Shown here: in pieces, positions 13,232 to 13,577 of the stretch
Numbering within the stretch: position 1 is the first letter of the stretch
Layout of the letters: every line of letters starts with the position of its first letter
Origin: CAKOSP01 sp964371745
Lineage (GTDB): Bacteria; Bacillota_I; Bacilli_A; RF39; UBA660
Length of the DNA stretch: 13,577 nucleotides
Assembly (NCBI GenBank): GCA_964371745.1
Contig: CAYJNS010000028.1
Span: 1-13,577, forward strand
Direction: 5' to 3'
The notes under the pieces: generated by a model
Told to the model about the DNA's origin: nothing
The model's input: the letters and a program-made list of their open reading frames with translations, nothing else
The model's database searches: none
Position numbers and translations under genes: made by a program

Positions 13232-13577
13232 ATGAAAACATTTATGCAAAAAAAAGAAACTATTGAAAGAAAATGGTATGTAATTGACGCTGAAGGAAAA
13301 CCTTTAGGTCGTGTTGCAACAAAAGCAGCACATATTTTAAGAGGTAAACATAAACCTACTTATACACCTCATGTTGACTGTGGAGATTTTGTTATAGTAA
13401 TTAATGCTGGTAAAGTAGGATTAACTGGTAAGAAGTTAGATAATAAAATTTATTACAATCATTCTGGATTTCCAGGTGGACTTAGAGAAAGAACTGCTAA
13501 AGTAATGCTAGAAAAATATCCAGAAGAAATGATGGAAAGAGCTATTAAAGGAATGCTTCCTCATAATAGACTTGGAA
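13232..13577 (+). CDS. rplM: 50S ribosomal protein L13 (3'-truncated by window edge)
   Basis: First 115 of about 145 residues of L13, an early-assembling large-subunit protein. The N-terminus KTFMQKKETIERKWYVIDAEGKPLGRVAT and the core ILRGKHKPTYTPHVDCGDFVIVINA...TGKKLDNKIYYNHSGFPGG are unmistakable, and MERAIKGMLPHNRLG is the start of the conserved C-terminal block. GAAAGGAAG (13216-13224) precedes the ATG by 7 bases. The frame runs open to the right edge; rpsI is the usual next gene. Confidence 0.97.
   Translation, partial: MKTFMQKKETIERKWYVIDAEGKPLGRVATKAAHILRGKHKPTYTPHVDCGDFVIVINAGKVGLTGKKLDNKIYYNHSGFPGGLRERTAKVMLEKYPEEMMERAIKGMLPHNRLG

Noticed and set aside
1..13577. UGA=Trp code as in mycoplasmas, suggested by the low GC
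   Set aside because: TGA ends several full-length genes at the expected place and Trp is TGG throughout.

Overview
The window is a very AT-rich, densely packed stretch in which every gene lies on the + strand. Many genes end in TGA (for example ftsX, yvcK and whiA) and tryptophan is written TGG, so the standard bacterial code applies and this is not a UGA=Trp mycoplasma. Purine-rich Shine-Dalgarno sites, extended -10 promoters (TGnTATAAT), a yvcK-whiA pair, an FtsEX operon with a secreted peptidoglycan hydrolase, and a YitT protein all point to a low-GC Firmicute. A SipW-like surface protein ending in a DUF6273-like domain suggests an uncultured gut Bacilli/Erysipelotrichia-type lineage; that last step is inference.

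Layout. (1) 2-466: 3' part of a TtcA-like tRNA thiolation enzyme. (2) 528-1662: an operon of a TetR-type regulator and a membrane-anchored thioredoxin-fold protein with a CSGC motif, closed by a terminator. (3) 1748-3313: a monocistronic exported surface protein with its own promoter and terminator. (4) 3451-6043: an SPFH/SHOCT protein translationally coupled to a double zinc-ribbon membrane protein, resembling part of the Bacillus ydjFGHI membrane-stress module without the PspA homologue. (5) 6102-6977: a YitT-family membrane protein. (6) 7041-9827: ftsE-ftsX-M23 hydrolase, with every junction overlapping. (7) 9898-12958: yvcK-whiA-nrdG-truA, again with every junction overlapping and with no rapZ. 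(8) 12959-13577: a promoter region with repeats, a probable L13 leader, and the 5' part of rplM.

How the genes fit together. FtsEX probably gates the coiled-coil M23 hydrolase outside the membrane to cut peptidoglycan during division or elongation. YvcK and WhiA tie cell-wall precursor supply and division to metabolism. The SPFH/zinc-ribbon pair and the exported thioredoxin-like protein probably serve envelope maintenance. tRNA modification (ttcA-like, truA), anaerobic dNTP synthesis (nrdG) and ribosome synthesis (rplM) are housekeeping.

Most of the window is ordinary core genome. The parts most worth a second look are the SPFH/zinc-ribbon pair, the catalytically intact M23 partner of FtsEX with paired cysteines, the divergent YvcK ligand motifs, the two-part surface protein, and the helically phased TGTAAC repeats upstream of rplM. 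No mobile element, CRISPR array, tRNA or rRNA gene was seen.
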